A stretch of DNA of 64,000 nucleotides from Deltaproteobacteria bacterium (GTDB taxonomy: Bacteria > Myxococcota_A > Polyangia > Polyangiales > Ga0077539), in contig JAUXYJ010000042.1 of the NCBI GenBank assembly GCA_030694465.1, positions 62,001 to 126,000 on the forward strand, written 5' to 3'. Made by a program: the position numbers and the translations under genes. The first letter of the stretch is position 1; every line of letters starts with the position of its first letter. Positions 7,909 through 18,062 of this stretch are shown in pieces. Under the pieces are notes generated by a model, which worked only from the letters and a program-made list of their open reading frames with translations, did not search any database and was not told the origin of the DNA.

Positions 7909-10900
7909 ATGATGGAGGGTGTGGTCGTACTTGGGCGCTATCGATTGACCGAGCCTCTCGGGCAAGGTCGACAGGGTGCTGTCTGGGCGGCAGAGGATTT
8001 GCGCACGCCTGGGGCGTCCGTCGCGGTCAAATTCGCGCACGCAGACGTCGTGCAGAGCGAGCTTGAGGCGCTCGCGCGGTTGAGCCACCGGGGGCTCGCG
8101 CGTGTGCTCGCGGTGGGGCGCCACCAAGAGGGCGGGGTGCTAGTGCTTGAGCGGGTGAGCGGCGAGGCGCTCTCGGCGATATTGCGTGCGCGATCGCTCA
8201 CGCTCAGAGAGCACGTTCGCGTGGTGTTTGACACGGCCGATGCGCTCTCGGCAGTGCACGCCGCGGGGCTGATTCATGGGGACGTCAAGCCCGAGAACCT
8301 TGTGCTCCAGCCACAGCAAACCTCGCTCGTGGACTTTGGTCTCTCACGTGTGCAAGCCAGCGCAGCGCAGCTTCCCAGCGGGACCCTTGCGTTTCTACCC
8401 CCCGAAGCCCTCATCGGTGTGCACTCGGCTGCGCAAGACCTCTACGCCCTCGGGGTGACCGCGGCGCTTGCCCTGGTGCGTACGCACCCGTTTGTCTCTG
8501 CGTCGGTAGCGCAAGAGGGTTGGCTCGCGGCGCGCCTCGCACAACGCGCTCCTCTGGGGCACGTGATCGACGCGATCGACCCGTTGATGCGGCCGTTGAT
8601 CCTGCGGTTGCTCGCCTGGAGCCCAGACCTCCGTGGGACCGCCGACGCAGTGCTCACAACCCTCGCTCGCGAGGTGCCACAGTGGCTCAGCGTCGCACAA
8701 CGAAAGCGCGCCGCCGCGGTTGGCACTGCGCCTCGCATGGCGCCCGCGTGGGCCGGCGCCGAAGAGACACTCGAGGGAGCATGTCACGCGCTCTGCGATG
8801 CCCTCGCGGACAACGGGCTGGGCGTCGTCGTGCGTGGCGCAAAGGCGAGCGGAAAAACGCGCTTTTTGCATGAAATAGTCAATCAAACGCGGATCGTCTT
8901 TGCTTCGCGTGGGCACACGGTCCGAGTGGTCACTTCGCTCCCCCTCGACCTCATCGAGCCCACCGTGGTGCTGCTCGATCAGCACGCACCCGAACAGATC
9001 GCGCGGGTCGCCGAGGGGCTTCGCCAGCTCCGCGCGCTCGGAGGCATCGCCGAGCCCATCGCCCTCCTCGCCTCGACGGACTCGACGGACGTGACGGACG
9101 CGACGCACTCGACGCACTCGACGCACTCGACGGGCGCGTTCGGTGAGGGCCTCATCGAGCTGGCGCTTCAGCCCTTGGACCGCGCGCGCCACGATGAGCT
9201 CTTGGAGCGTGCCCTGGGTGGCTGTGTCGAGCCCGACGTAGGCGCCGCCCTGTACGCCGCGAGTGGAGGGCTCGCGGGACGCTGTGTGCGGCTGCTGCAG
9301 GGGCTCGCAGACGGCGCGGCTTCGGCGGTGACCCTCGACGACGTGCGCCAAGCACAACGCGCCCTGGGAGACCCGCTGGCGGTGTGCAAACGGCTCCCGA
9401 CCGGCTCACGCGCGCTGATGTTCGCGCTGCTCGTTGCGGGCGAAGCGCTCGGCGTCGGCGTGATCGAGTCGCTGGACCCCGAGTGGCGTGAGCACAGCGC
9501 CGCGTTGCTGCGCGAGGGGCTCGTGAGTCTCGCAAACGAGAGCCTGTGCGCGACGCATTCGCTGACGTTGTCCGAGGCGATCGATGTGCGCGCTCCACGA
9601 TTTGCGCAGAGCGCCCGAGCGCTCAAGCGTGCGCTCGATGCGCGAGGAGGCCTCTCGTGGACGCTTCGCATGCGCGTGACCGCGTTGGCGGGTGACCACG
9701 CCGAGGCGCTCGCGCTGGCAACGCAGGGGCTCGTCGATCCCTCGCAGAACGCTGAGACCCTGCACGAGCTTCTGGCCATGCGCGCGGCGCTCTTGCCTCA
9801 CGACGTGGGCGCACAGCAGTCGTGGGCGCGGTCGCTTTTGTGGCGTGGGCAGGCCAAGCATGCCCGGCATGTGCTCGATGCGCTGAGCGATCGCGCTGAT
9901 GATTTGCTGCTTCAAGTCGATGTTTTGCGTGCCCTTGGCGACAACGCAGGCGTCGAGGGAGTGCTCGAGGTTCTCGGTCGTGACGCGACGCACCCGTCTC
10001 GGGTCGCGGTGGCAGCGCTGCAGGCGCGGGTGCATCTCGAGAGCGGCGCGCTCACCGACGCGCTCGAACGGCTGCGGCAAGACGCGCCCACAGAGGCCTG
10101 TCCGAGTGTGATCCGGCTGCGTTGGATCGAGGTGATGGCCACGGTGCTAGTCCAGCAGGGCCACGCGGACCAAGCGCTCGTGGTGCTCGATCAGGTGCCT
10201 TCGCACGAGCGCCACGGTGACGTCCGGGCGATGGGTCGGCTCTGGTCGCTTCACGGAATGTGCCATCAATCGCAGGGAAACCTAGACCTCGCGCTCGCGT
10301 GCTATGAGCACGGATGGGTGAGCGCTCGCGCGGCCGGAGACCTGCGCGTCGCCTCGACGCTGGCGGTCAACCGAGGGACCGCTCAGTGGCAGCGCGGGCA
10401 GCTCGGAGAGGCCTGCACCTGGCTCGCGCGCGGAGTGCGTGGTCTGGCGGCGTGGGGATCGCGGTTTGAGCTCGCCCGGGCGATCGCGAACGCTGCGACG
10501 CTCGCGCTCTTTGTGGGCGACCTTGAGGGCGCGAGGGACGCGCTGGGGCGTGGGCAGCGTGCGGCAGAGCAAGCCGGAGACCCTGAGTCGCTGCGGTTGC
10601 TTTCGGTGCTCTCAGCGAGCGCCACACCAGACGTCGCTGAGAGCGTCGCAAGACTGCGAGATCTCAGTGAAAAGACAACTGATCCTCACGCGAAAGGTCT
10701 CGCCGAAGAGCTCAACGCGCGTGCCATTTGCCTGGCCGCCGAGCATGGGATGTTGTGGCCCTCCGCGTCGCTCCCTGAGCCCCTCCACGAACCGATTGCT
10801 GCGATCGCGGCGCTCGCCCTGGCCGTTGTGCGTGAGGCTCCGACAGAGACTGTGCGCGCGCTTGCGGCCCTCGCGCGCGAACAAGTGCGCGCTGCGAACG

Positions 10901-12702
10901 AGCCCGAGCTCACGCTGTTGCTCTCTCGATGGCAAACTCGATTGCCTGCCAATAATCAAGAAAAACGGCGTTTGCACGCGACCTACGAATCGGATGTGCA
11001 GGCGCTGGCTGCCACGCTTTCTCCGCCGATGGAGAAGGTGTTTCGCGCGCACCATGCCCTGCTCTCGTCGGCGAAGACCAGCGCGAATTGGGCAGTGCGC
11101 GGGGCTCTGTCGAGCGAGCCAGTGGCGGCGCTGCGTTGGCGGCGACTCGTCGAAATTACCCGAGAAATCAACGGCGAAATGCGTCTTCGGCCGTTGCTTG
11201 AGCGCGTGATGGATGCGGTCGTAGAGCTCACGGGAGGCGCGAGAGGCTTCTTGCTGTTATCGGGGCCCGATGGGTCGCAGCGTGTTCGCACGGCGCGCAA
11301 TATGGGCGGGCGCGAGCTCGCGCCTGGAGAGGGTTCACCCTCACGATCCATCGCGGATCGTGTGGCAAAGACCGGTGAAGCCATCGTGACGATCGACGCG
11401 GCCAACGATCAGCGCTTAACAGCGTTTGAGAGCGTCGCAGCGATGCAGCTTCGGTCGGTGCTCGCGGTGCCCTTGGTGATCCATGGTGTCTCGTCCGGGA
11501 CGGTGTACGTCGACGACCAGCTCAGGCCAGGCGCTTTCTCTGACGACGCGATCCAGGTCGCTAGCGAATTTGCAGAGATCGCGGCGGTCGCGATCCATAA
11601 CGCGCGCAGCGCTGCGAAGCTCCGCCGTGCGCTGCGCAAGAGCGAGCGCCTCGCCAGAGCGCTGGCGACGAGGGTGCAGACGCAGGACGTCGAGCTCGAA
11701 GCGACACGCCGCGCGCTGTCGTCCGAGCACGAGCCCAGCGGTCGTTACGACGCCATCGTGGGCCGCGGAGCCGCGATGAAGAAGCTCTTGTCCCTCTGCG
11801 ATCGCGTGGCGAGCACAGGCGTGTCGGTGCTCTTGCTCGGCGAGTCAGGCACGGGCAAAGAGCTCATCGCGCGCGCCCTTCATCACAACTCGCCGCGGGC
11901 CAAGCGTCCGTTTGTCGCGATCAATTGCGCGGCGGTCACCGAGACGCTCTTAGAGAGCGAGCTCTTCGGTCACCTTCGTGGGGCCTTTACTGGGGCCGAT
12001 CGTGCGCGCCAGGGGCTCTTCGAGGTCGCGGACGGTGGGACACTGTTTCTCGATGAAGTGGGCGAGATGTCCGCAGGGATGCAGTCGCGATTGCTCCGCG
12101 TTCTGCAAGACGGCGAGGTGCGACCCGTGGGCGGAACCCTCTCGCGCAAAGTCGACGTGCGCGTGATCGCGGCGACCCTGCGCGATCTGCCCAAGCTTGT
12201 CGAGAGCGGGCAATTTCGCGAGGATTTATACTACCGACTCGCGGTGCTCACCGTCGAGCTCCCGCCGCTGCGTGCCCGTGGCGAAGACATCCCGACCCTC
12301 GTCTCGCACCTCTTGCACAAGCACCAGCGCGCCGAGATCAAGGTCGACCGCAGGGCCATGCAGCGGCTGGTAAACTACCGATGGCCGGGCAACATCCGAC
12401 AGCTCGAGAACGAGCTGCTGCGAGCGAGTCTCTTGTGTGACGGAGTGATCCGCGAGTCAGACCTCGACCCACGCTTGCTTCAGACAATCACTGAGCCACG
12501 CGAGAGCGACGTCACGATGGACCTCCGCACCGCCGTCGAAGACATTGAGCGCCGTGTGGCCCAGCGCGCGCTGTCGCGGTTTCACGGCAACCAGACCAAG
12601 GCCGCGCAGGCCATGGGGCTCTCGCGCTTTGGTCTTCAGAAGCTCCTCAAACGCCTGGGCATGGACGACGCCGCACGCCTCGCGAGAGATGCCTCTGCGT
12701 GA
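7909..12702 (+). CDS. Ser/Thr kinase - P-loop - TPR - GAF - sigma-54 activator fusion
   Basis: 1597 residues. Order: protein kinase (~9-270) with glycine loop [13 protein letters not shown] Lys, HGDVKPEN catalytic loop and VDFG; a P-loop module near 305 (RGAKASGKT); a long TPR-like region (~590-1000); GAF domain (~1085-1230); sigma-54 AAA+ domain (~1280-1520) with GESGTGKE Walker A, intact GAFTGA near 1357 and FLDEVGEM Walker B; and a C-terminal Fis-type helix-turn-helix ([18 protein letters not shown]). The intact GAFTGA predicts that it can activate sigma-54 polymerase. Kinase/activator fusions of this kind are known in myxobacteria. The kinase has HGD rather than HRD, so it is of non-RD type. 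The start is ATG 7909 or 7912. It ends 6 bases from the convergent sod gene. Confidence 0.9.
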   Translation: MMEGVVVLGRYRLTEPLGQGRQGAVWAAEDLRTPGASVAVKFAHADVVQSELEALARLSHRGLARVLAVGRHQEGGVLVLERVSGEALSAILRARSLTLREHVRVVFDTADALSAVHAAGLIHGDVKPENLVLQPQQTSLVDFGLSRVQASAAQLPSGTLAFLPPEALIGVHSAAQDLYALGVTAALALVRTHPFVSASVAQEGWLAARLAQRAPLGHVIDAIDPLMRPLILRLLAWSPDLRGTADAVLTTLAREVPQWLSVAQRKRAAAVGTAPRMAPAWAGAEETLEGACHALCDALADNGLGVVVRGAKASGKTRFLHEIVNQTRIVFASRGHTVRVVTSLPLDLIEPTVVLLDQHAPEQIARVAEGLRQLRALGGIAEPIALLASTDSTDVTDATHSTHSTHSTGAFGEGLIELALQPLDRARHDELLERALGGCVEPDVGAALYAASGGLAGRCVRLLQGLADGAASAVTLDDVRQAQRALGDPLAVCKRLPTGSRALMFALLVAGEALGVGVIESLDPEWREHSAALLREGLVSLANESLCATHSLTLSEAIDVRAPRFAQSARALKRALDARGGLSWTLRMRVTALAGDHAEALALATQGLVDPSQNAETLHELLAMRAALLPHDVGAQQSWARSLLWRGQAKHARHVLDALSDRADDLLLQVDVLRALGDNAGVEGVLEVLGRDATHPSRVAVAALQARVHLESGALTDALERLRQDAPTEACPSVIRLRWIEVMATVLVQQGHADQALVVLDQVPSHERHGDVRAMGRLWSLHGMCHQSQGNLDLALACYEHGWVSARAAGDLRVASTLAVNRGTAQWQRGQLGEACTWLARGVRGLAAWGSRFELARAIANAATLALFVGDLEGARDALGRGQRAAEQAGDPESLRLLSVLSASATPDVAESVARLRDLSEKTTDPHAKGLAEELNARAICLAAEHGMLWPSASLPEPLHEPIAAIAALALAVVREAPTETVRALAALAREQVRAANEPELTLLLSRWQTRLPANNQEKRRLHATYESDVQALAATLSPPMEKVFRAHHALLSSAKTSANWAVRGALSSEPVAALRWRRLVEITREINGEMRLRPLLERVMDAVVELTGGARGFLLLSGPDGSQRVRTARNMGGRELAPGEGSPSRSIADRVAKTGEAIVTIDAANDQRLTAFESVAAMQLRSVLAVPLVIHGVSSGTVYVDDQLRPGAFSDDAIQVASEFAEIAAVAIHNARSAAKLRRALRKSERLARALATRVQTQDVELEATRRALSSEHEPSGRYDAIVGRGAAMKKLLSLCDRVASTGVSVLLLGESGTGKELIARALHHNSPRAKRPFVAINCAAVTETLLESELFGHLRGAFTGADRARQGLFEVADGGTLFLDEVGEMSAGMQSRLLRVLQDGEVRPVGGTLSRKVDVRVIAATLRDLPKLVESGQFREDLYYRLAVLTVELPPLRARGEDIPTLVSHLLHKHQRAEIKVDRRAMQRLVNYRWPGNIRQLENELLRASLLCDGVIRESDLDPRLLQTITEPRESDVTMDLRTAVEDIERRVAQRALSRFHGNQTKAAQAMGLSRFGLQKLLKRLGMDDAARLARDASA
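9073..9135 (+). repeat. In-frame 9-bp tandem repeat
   Basis: Seven 9-bp units encode S/V/A-T-D/H/G triplets ([21 protein letters not shown]) inside the P-loop region of the kinase fusion. The last three units before the end are GACGCACTC-type perfect copies. Length is a multiple of three, so unit gain or loss would keep the frame. Confidence 0.85.
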
Positions 12703-12708
12703 GGTCTT

Positions 12709-13305
12709 TCACTTCGGAAGTGCAGCGATTCGCGCGGCGATCTTGTCCCAGTTGAGCCCCGCGAGCACGTTGGTGGCGTAGTCCGCTTTCTTGGTCTGGT
12801 AGTCCGCGAAGTACGCGTGCTCCCAGACGTCGAGCACGATGACCGGCGTCGCGCCAACGAAGAGCCCATGGTCGTGCTCGCTCTTGATGAAATTGTTGAC
12901 CAAGCCCTTGGTGATTGGATCATAGACGGTCATGAGCCAGCCGTGACCCGACGCCATGATGGCCTTCGAGTCCGCGACCCAGTTCTCGAAGCTGCCAAAT
13001 CCCGCGTTGATCGCGGCCTTGGTCACGTCGTTGGGCTGCGTCGAGCCGTCCCCGAGGTTCTCGAAGTAGAGCTCGTGAAGCACGGTGCCGTTGTACGCAA
13101 CGGGCTCGCGGCGCTTGAGCTCTGAGAATTCGTTGTACGAGTAGTTCGGAGCGCTGCGGTCCGCGGTCGCGAGGCGCTCTCGGATCTCGTTGAGCTTCTT
13201 GACGTAGCCGCCGTAGAGCGTGAAGTGCGCCTTGAGCTGCAGGTCGCTGAGTCCCTTGGCGTTGCCGCCGAGGAGGTGATCGTAGTTCTTTGCTTCGAGG
13301 GCCAT
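12709..13305 (-). CDS. Fe/Mn-family superoxide dismutase
   Basis: 198 residues, normal length. Metal ligands are H27 (LKAHFTLYGGYV), H77 (GTVLHELYFENL), D159 and H163 (VLDVWEHAYFADY). It converts superoxide to hydrogen peroxide and oxygen. The tuning position near the metal, in 'ASGHGWL', has His where most Fe and Mn enzymes have Gln; His occurs there in some cambialistic and archaeal-type enzymes, so metal use cannot be assigned and no sodA/sodB symbol is given. GGAG stands 8 bases before ATG 13305. No signal peptide, so cytoplasmic. Confidence 0.95.
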   Translation of the reverse strand: MALEAKNYDHLLGGNAKGLSDLQLKAHFTLYGGYVKKLNEIRERLATADRSAPNYSYNEFSELKRREPVAYNGTVLHELYFENLGDGSTQPNDVTKAAINAGFGSFENWVADSKAIMASGHGWLMTVYDPITKGLVNNFIKSEHDHGLFVGATPVIVLDVWEHAYFADYQTKKADYATNVLAGLNWDKIAARIAALPK

Positions 13306-13608
13306 GGTGAGGTCTCCAGGTTGTGATTCTGTGTGAATATTCTCTGAGTGGTTTTGCTCGCGCGTGGCTCAGAGATGGGGCTCTTTGGGGGTGACACCGC
13401 GCAGCTCTCTCAGCGCGCAGGGGTCACCCATCGCGAGGCGCAAATCCCGACAGGCGTCGTGCAATTTGTGCAGAAGGTGCGTACCGCGCACGCTCCCTCT
13501 TGGCAACCCTGGAGGGTCGTCAATGGGCAAAACTCTCTGCGCCCGGTTGCAAGGGCGAGTCGTTGCATTGCACGGCGATTCGCGGCACACCGTCCAGCAC
13601 GAAGCCCA
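13306..13608. other. Divergent intergenic region with a strong inverted repeat
   Basis: 303 bases between sod (minus) and a lipoprotein gene (plus). An open frame crosses it in phase with the lipoprotein, but it has no family features and would bury the signal peptide. The only structure seen is the inverted repeat at 13389-13429. Confidence 0.5.
13389..13429. promoter_or_regulatory. Two-tier inverted repeat, possible leader hairpin or operator
   Basis: GGGTGAC at 13389-13395 pairs with GTCACCC at 13423-13429, and inside it GCGC segments near 13399-13402 and 13413-13418 can pair around an ~10-base loop. It lies between two divergent genes, so either a transcribed leader of the lipoprotein gene or a regulator site would fit. 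No U-tract follows. Confidence 0.35.
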
Positions 13609-14991
13609 ATGCGTGTCCCTACAATCTCTCTTATTTCGCTGATCGCCGTCGCTGGTTGTTCTTCGGGTCCGGCGACGCCCGATGCCTCCACGGACGCACG
13701 CGCAGACACTGCGTCGACGCCCGACATCGTGGTGCCGACGGATGCCCCCGAAGATCGCGCGCCGATCCCGTACGACGCCGGTCCGCCGCCGTCGTGCACG
13801 GTGATGTCTTCGTCACGCCGCATCGTAGACCGTCCGGGTCTCGATCATGTGGCGGACCCCGTGCAGCTGATTGACACGGGAGATGGCTTTCTTGTGGCGC
13901 TGCGTGCCATTCAAATGGGCACCAGCACGGCAGACGCGGGCACCGATGCGAGCGCAGATGCGCGCGCGGATGGCTCCGTGGGCGACAGCGTCCTCTCGGA
14001 TCGCTCTGTGATTTTGCCACTCAGTCAAGACGGAACTCCCTCCGCCGCCGTCACGCTCTTCGACGGTGCGCCCACGCGCTCAAGTGCGTATGCGCCGCAG
14101 CTTCATCGCACGCCCACGGGGATCATCGCGCTCCACGAAGAGGTCCGAGGCAACGCGAGTTCGCCTGAGTTTTTGCTGCGCGTACACACCTCGATCGCCA
14201 GCACTCGGGGCGTTGTCTCCGAGACGCGCGTGGCCCGAAACAACGTCTCACTGCCCGACAGCGCGCGGATCGAGACGGGCGTCTTGGCGCTGGGCGCACG
14301 CATCGAGTCCATCGGAGATGGGGGACTTGTCAGCGCCGCGCCGATCTCTGTTCACCTTGATTTTTCTGGGATGAACGTGCGTGCGGTCGACACCTTGCTC
14401 ACAGCCATCTACCCCACCGAGGTCTTCGATCCCCACACGCGCACGACCCCTGAGGGAGGCGCGATCTACGCATACCGAAGGCTCGGAAGACTCGGGTTCA
14501 TCCCGTTTACGCCCAACGGATTGCTCGAGCCCACGGGCACCTTCGATGTACCTGGGACCAACGTCCCGTTGCTCGATGACGTCCGCGCGGTGGGCGACGG
14601 CGTGATCGCTGCGTGGTCGCGCAATAATCCCGGCGGAATCGCCGAGATTCATGTCGTGATCGCGTCGCGCTCCCACGTGCTGCGGCGCGAGACTGAGCTC
14701 GAACGCTTCACAGGCGAAGGTACGACCGCGGTGAGCGTTGTCCCGGTGTACGGCGGGGCCGCGCTGCTCTGGCGCCGCGGTGTTGACGCTCAGGCGCGCG
14801 TACGGATCGCGGTGGTCGCGCCCGACGGGACGATCCGCGTTCCGCCGCAAGACCTCATCGCGATCCCGAACCTCGAGGGCCGTGTCGCAGCGAGCGCGCA
14901 GGGTCGAGAGCTCACGATCGTCGCGCGCGATGGCCGCACGGCGACGCAGTGGGGTTACAGCTTCGCGCGGGTCTGCGTTCCGACGATGTGA
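13609..14991 (+). CDS. Lipoprotein of unknown function, beta-propeller-like
   Basis: 460 residues from ATG 13609, chosen because it gives the lipoprotein signal MRVPTISLISLIAVAGC. After the Cys comes a linker rich in Asp, Ala and Thr (PDASTDARADT), a style repeated in other lipoproteins of this window, and a second internal one (TADAGTDASADARADG, ~105-120). The remainder is beta-rich with recurring 'DGG/GDG' turns and hydrophobic strands, in the manner of a propeller, but no signature was found. Its 3' end overlaps the convergent MATE gene by 37 bases. Function unknown. Confidence 0.75.
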   Translation: MRVPTISLISLIAVAGCSSGPATPDASTDARADTASTPDIVVPTDAPEDRAPIPYDAGPPPSCTVMSSSRRIVDRPGLDHVADPVQLIDTGDGFLVALRAIQMGTSTADAGTDASADARADGSVGDSVLSDRSVILPLSQDGTPSAAVTLFDGAPTRSSAYAPQLHRTPTGIIALHEEVRGNASSPEFLLRVHTSIASTRGVVSETRVARNNVSLPDSARIETGVLALGARIESIGDGGLVSAAPISVHLDFSGMNVRAVDTLLTAIYPTEVFDPHTRTTPEGGAIYAYRRLGRLGFIPFTPNGLLEPTGTFDVPGTNVPLLDDVRAVGDGVIAAWSRNNPGGIAEIHVVIASRSHVLRRETELERFTGEGTTAVSVVPVYGGAALLWRRGVDAQARVRIAVVAPDGTIRVPPQDLIAIPNLEGRVAASAQGRELTIVARDGRTATQWGYSFARVCVPTM

Positions 14992-16400
14992 GCCCTGCGA
15001 AATGGGCCGTGAATCCATCGCGCGCCCAGCACGATCGTCGCGATCACGGTCTCGGCCACAAAGCCCCACCACCCTCCGGTGGCGCCCCAATGCAGGCGTC
15101 GCCCAAGGACATACGTCAGACCAGGGATGCAGATCCACGCGATCGTTGTGCCGGCGATCGCGACAAATCTCACGTCCTTGGCACCACGCAGCAGCCCCCG
15201 AAGGACCATGTTCGCGCCGTCGAATACCTGAAAAATCGCTGCGATCAAGAGCAGCTGCGCGGCGAGCGGCACCACGCGGCTGTCTTGGGTGAAGAACCTC
15301 GCGATGGGCTTGGACCACAGCACAAACACCAACGAGCAGCCTCCCATAAAACCCAGCGCGATTCGCAGCGCCGCCCGCGCGACGCGATCGGCTTCTGAGA
15401 GCTGGCCACGCCCGAGGCTTCGGCCCACGAGCACACTCGCCGCTTCTGCAACGGCGAAGCCCGGCAAGAAGCTCACGCGCACCGCGCTCAACGCGAGCTG
15501 ATGCGCCGCAAGCTCGGCCGCGCCCATCGCACCCAGCAAGAGCGTAAACACCGTGAAAGCCAGGTTTTCTGCGAAAAAGTGTGCACCGGTCGGGGCACCA
15601 AGCCGCCACACCCGCGCAACAGCCTCACGCAGCGAGAGCGCGCTTGGAGCCGTAGTTCTCGCCTGTTGTCCCGCACAGCGCGCCACGTAGGCGAGCAGTC
15701 CGAGAGCCTCGATCCACTCGGCGATCGCCGTCGCGTAGCCAGCACCTGAGACACCGAGCGCCGGGGCGCCCAGCGCGCCATGGATCAGCGCGTACGCGAG
15801 CGTCGCGTTGACCACGTTGGTCGCAAGACCCGCGATCATCGCGCTGCGCGAGTCGCCCTGCGCTTGGCGTGACTGCACCATCGCGCTCACGAGCAACATG
15901 GCAGGCGCACCAAACGCACGTGCGTGAGTAAATTCTGCAGCAGATCGCGCGACAGCGGGGCTCACTCCGAGCCACAAAAACACCCGCGTCGCGTCTCGGG
16001 TGAGCGCAAAAATCACCGCACCCAAGCCCAGGCCAAACAGGGCTCCCGCCTGCGCATACCGAGGCGCGTCCTGCGGGCGACCCTCGCCGATCGCGTAGGC
16101 CGTGTGCACTTTGACGCCCCGCATGAGCCCGAGCCCGAGCGCATACGCGAGGTACATCAGCACGGACGCTGTCCCGACTCCGGCGAGGGCTTCGGCGCCC
16201 AGCGCGCCTACGAGCCGTGTGTCCACGATGCCCAGCATGCTCTCGCCGAGCATCGCTGCAGCGATCGGGGCCGCGAGCGTGATGAGCTCTCTTCGGGTCG
16301 CGCGTTGTGCCGATTGTTCGCGATGGACGCGCCGAAGCGCGCCGCGTGTGCGCCAGGGATGAGCGCGCGTGATCGCGCGCGAGAACCGCGTTGAGGCCAT
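14955..16400 (-). CDS. MATE family efflux transporter
   Basis: 481 residues from ATG 16400, preceded by GGAG at 10 bases; an extra 25-residue upstream extension was rejected for lack of a site. Twelve hydrophobic segments are visible in two homologous halves, each opening with the MATE-type pattern (LAAPIAAAMLGESMLGIVDTRL; LGAPTGAHFFAENLAFTVFTLL). An Arg/His-rich ~45-residue N-terminal tail precedes helix 1. MATE proteins export cationic drugs or metabolites using H+ or Na+ gradients; substrate unknown. A second, distant MATE gene lies at 38280-39677. Confidence 0.9.
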   Translation of the reverse strand: MASTRFSRAITRAHPWRTRGALRRVHREQSAQRATRRELITLAAPIAAAMLGESMLGIVDTRLVGALGAEALAGVGTASVLMYLAYALGLGLMRGVKVHTAYAIGEGRPQDAPRYAQAGALFGLGLGAVIFALTRDATRVFLWLGVSPAVARSAAEFTHARAFGAPAMLLVSAMVQSRQAQGDSRSAMIAGLATNVVNATLAYALIHGALGAPALGVSGAGYATAIAEWIEALGLLAYVARCAGQQARTTAPSALSLREAVARVWRLGAPTGAHFFAENLAFTVFTLLLGAMGAAELAAHQLALSAVRVSFLPGFAVAEAASVLVGRSLGRGQLSEADRVARAALRIALGFMGGCSLVFVLWSKPIARFFTQDSRVVPLAAQLLLIAAIFQVFDGANMVLRGLLRGAKDVRFVAIAGTTIAWICIPGLTYVLGRRLHWGATGGWWGFVAETVIATIVLGARWIHGPFRRAHIVGTQTRAKL

Positions 16401-16500
16401 GACAAGCAAGCTCCATAAGCGCTGAAAAATCTCAGCGTGAGGGGCTCCAATGTTCACGCGCAGCTGCGCGGTCAAGCGTGCGTCGAAGATTGCTCGAAGC

Positions 16501-16833
16501 TTACAGTCGCGGGATGGGCTGTCCCTGCGAGACCGCGATCAGGGCCATGTAGAACTGCCGCACGTTCTTGTCATTCTTGCCCCAATCGAAGACCTGCGTG
16601 GGCATCGAGCACTCGGAGCGCACTGTCAGGCGGTCAGGCGCCACGCGTACGATCGTGAGCTTTTCTCCCCACGATCCGAATGACATGCTGACGCTCCCCG
16701 TAAAGTGCAGACCATCCGGGGTACCCGCGCCCGCCCAGCCGAGCATCTGGAGCGTTTGCCAGATCACGTTGGGGTGCAACGTGGGTGGGACCATAAAATC
16801 TTCCTGATACGAGGCCGGAAATCCCATGCCCAT
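16501..16833 (-). CDS. Small conserved-looking protein of unknown function
   Basis: 110 residues, cytoplasmic (no signal or membrane segment). The ATG at 16833 has AGGAG 8 bases upstream, a good site. Features are 'LHPNVIWQTLQMLGWAGAG' near the N-terminus, a beta-rich centre (FTGSVSMSFGSWGEKLTIVRV), and a C-terminal 'SMPTQVFDWGKNDKNVRQF' motif that looks constrained. The family is not recognised. It lies 21 bases downstream of nagZ and 100 bases upstream of the MATE gene on the same strand, so it may be cotranscribed. Confidence 0.65.
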   Translation of the reverse strand: MGMGFPASYQEDFMVPPTLHPNVIWQTLQMLGWAGAGTPDGLHFTGSVSMSFGSWGEKLTIVRVAPDRLTVRSECSMPTQVFDWGKNDKNVRQFYMALIAVSQGQPIPRL

Positions 16834-16854
16834 GGCGGCTGCTCCTCATCCGTT

Positions 16855-17943
16855 CTAACTCGCGATCAGCGCGTCGACGAACGCGTGATCTTCGCGGCTC
16901 TGCAGTGTGCCCAACAACGTGGCGCCGTCAAGCACGGGTTGGGGCGCATACCGTGTCCGCATCAAGCGCAATCGCTCGCCAGCCTCGTGCAAACGCGCTG
17001 CAAAATCGCTGTTGATTCGCGCACGTGCGGCGAGCGCCCGTTGCGCGCGGTCTTGTGACTCTAGGTCTGTACAGATCAAGAGCGCGTCGCAGCCAGCCTC
17101 GATCGATCGCACCGAACACTCTTCGATGCTGTAGCGGTCTGCGACTGCTTTCATGTGCAAATCATCGCTAAAACACACGCCCTCGAAGCCAAGCTCTTCG
17201 CGAAGCAGTGTGCCCACGATGTCCTTGCTGAGCGTCGCCGGGAGGTGCGCATCAATGCCCTCGAACACGACGTGCGCCGTCATGATGCTCGCGACCCTCG
17301 CGCTGATCGCCGCGCGAAACGGGACGAGCTCAATCGCGTCGATCCGAGCGCGCCCATGACGCAACACCGGAAGGTCCAGGTGGCTGTCCTGCGCAGTGTC
17401 TCCATGCCCCGGAAAGTGCTTCGCGCACGCCGCGACGCCCGCTCCTTGCAGCCCCTCGATCGCAGCCACGACGTGCGCCGCAACGCGAGCCGGATCCCTC
17501 GAAAACGCGCGGTCTCCAATGATCGGGTTGTCAGGGTTTGAGTCCACATCGGCGACCGGCGCAAAGTCCGTCGTGCACCCCAGCGCGACCAGCCCACGCG
17601 CCAACGCGGCGAGCACGCCTCGGGTGAGGGCAGGGTCGTCTCGCTCGCCCAGCACGCGCATGGCAGGCAGCTGCACAATCGAGGCTCGCAATCGCGCGAC
17701 GCGGCCGCCCTCTTGGTCGATGGAGACAAGCGGTGCGGTGCCGCTGGGGCGTGCAGCGTCGACAAGCGAAGCGACCAATTGTGCGACCTGCAAGGGGTCG
17801 GCGACGTTGCGCTTAAAGAGCGTGACCCCCGCGATGAGACCCTGCGCGAGACGCTCCCGAAGCACCTCGGGCGCAGCGAGTCCGTCAAACCCACCTACGA
17901 TCACGGCGCCGGCTAAGCGGTCAAACGAGTCAACGATTTTCAT
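16855..17943 (-). CDS. nagZ: Beta-N-acetylhexosaminidase (GH3)
   Basis: 362 residues, normal for NagZ. The single GH3 barrel carries VSIDQEGGRVARL, the KHFPGHGDTAQDSH loop with the His/Asp catalytic pair specific to the NagZ group, and the nucleophile in 'VCFSDDLHMKAV'. NagZ removes N-acetylglucosamine from anhydro-muropeptides in the cytoplasm during peptidoglycan recycling. No signal peptide is present, in agreement. The start ATG has only a weak GAGAAA upstream. Divergent from the CAP-domain lipoprotein gene. Confidence 0.95.
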   Translation of the reverse strand: MKIVDSFDRLAGAVIVGGFDGLAAPEVLRERLAQGLIAGVTLFKRNVADPLQVAQLVASLVDAARPSGTAPLVSIDQEGGRVARLRASIVQLPAMRVLGERDDPALTRGVLAALARGLVALGCTTDFAPVADVDSNPDNPIIGDRAFSRDPARVAAHVVAAIEGLQGAGVAACAKHFPGHGDTAQDSHLDLPVLRHGRARIDAIELVPFRAAISARVASIMTAHVVFEGIDAHLPATLSKDIVGTLLREELGFEGVCFSDDLHMKAVADRYSIEECSVRSIEAGCDALLICTDLESQDRAQRALAARARINSDFAARLHEAGERLRLMRTRYAPQPVLDGATLLGTLQSREDHAFVDALIAS

Positions 17944-18062
17944 TGATATTTCTCAGGCAGAGTTTGGATTCGCGGGGGATCGCTTGCGCACCGATGGACG
18001 CGGGCTGGGCGTGCGAGCGCGGGTGTGACACACTCGTGCGACTTCTACTCTCGCGATTCATC

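Noticed and set aside
8395-9357. Minus-strand frame of 320 codons opposite the kinase-activator gene
   Set aside because: Shadow of the kinase-activator coding sequence; includes a low-complexity R-R-V-R-R stretch caused by the 9-bp repeat.
13348-13608. Longer N-terminus for the lipoprotein gene (87 extra codons)
   Set aside because: It would bury the signal peptide and lipobox and has no family-like sequence.
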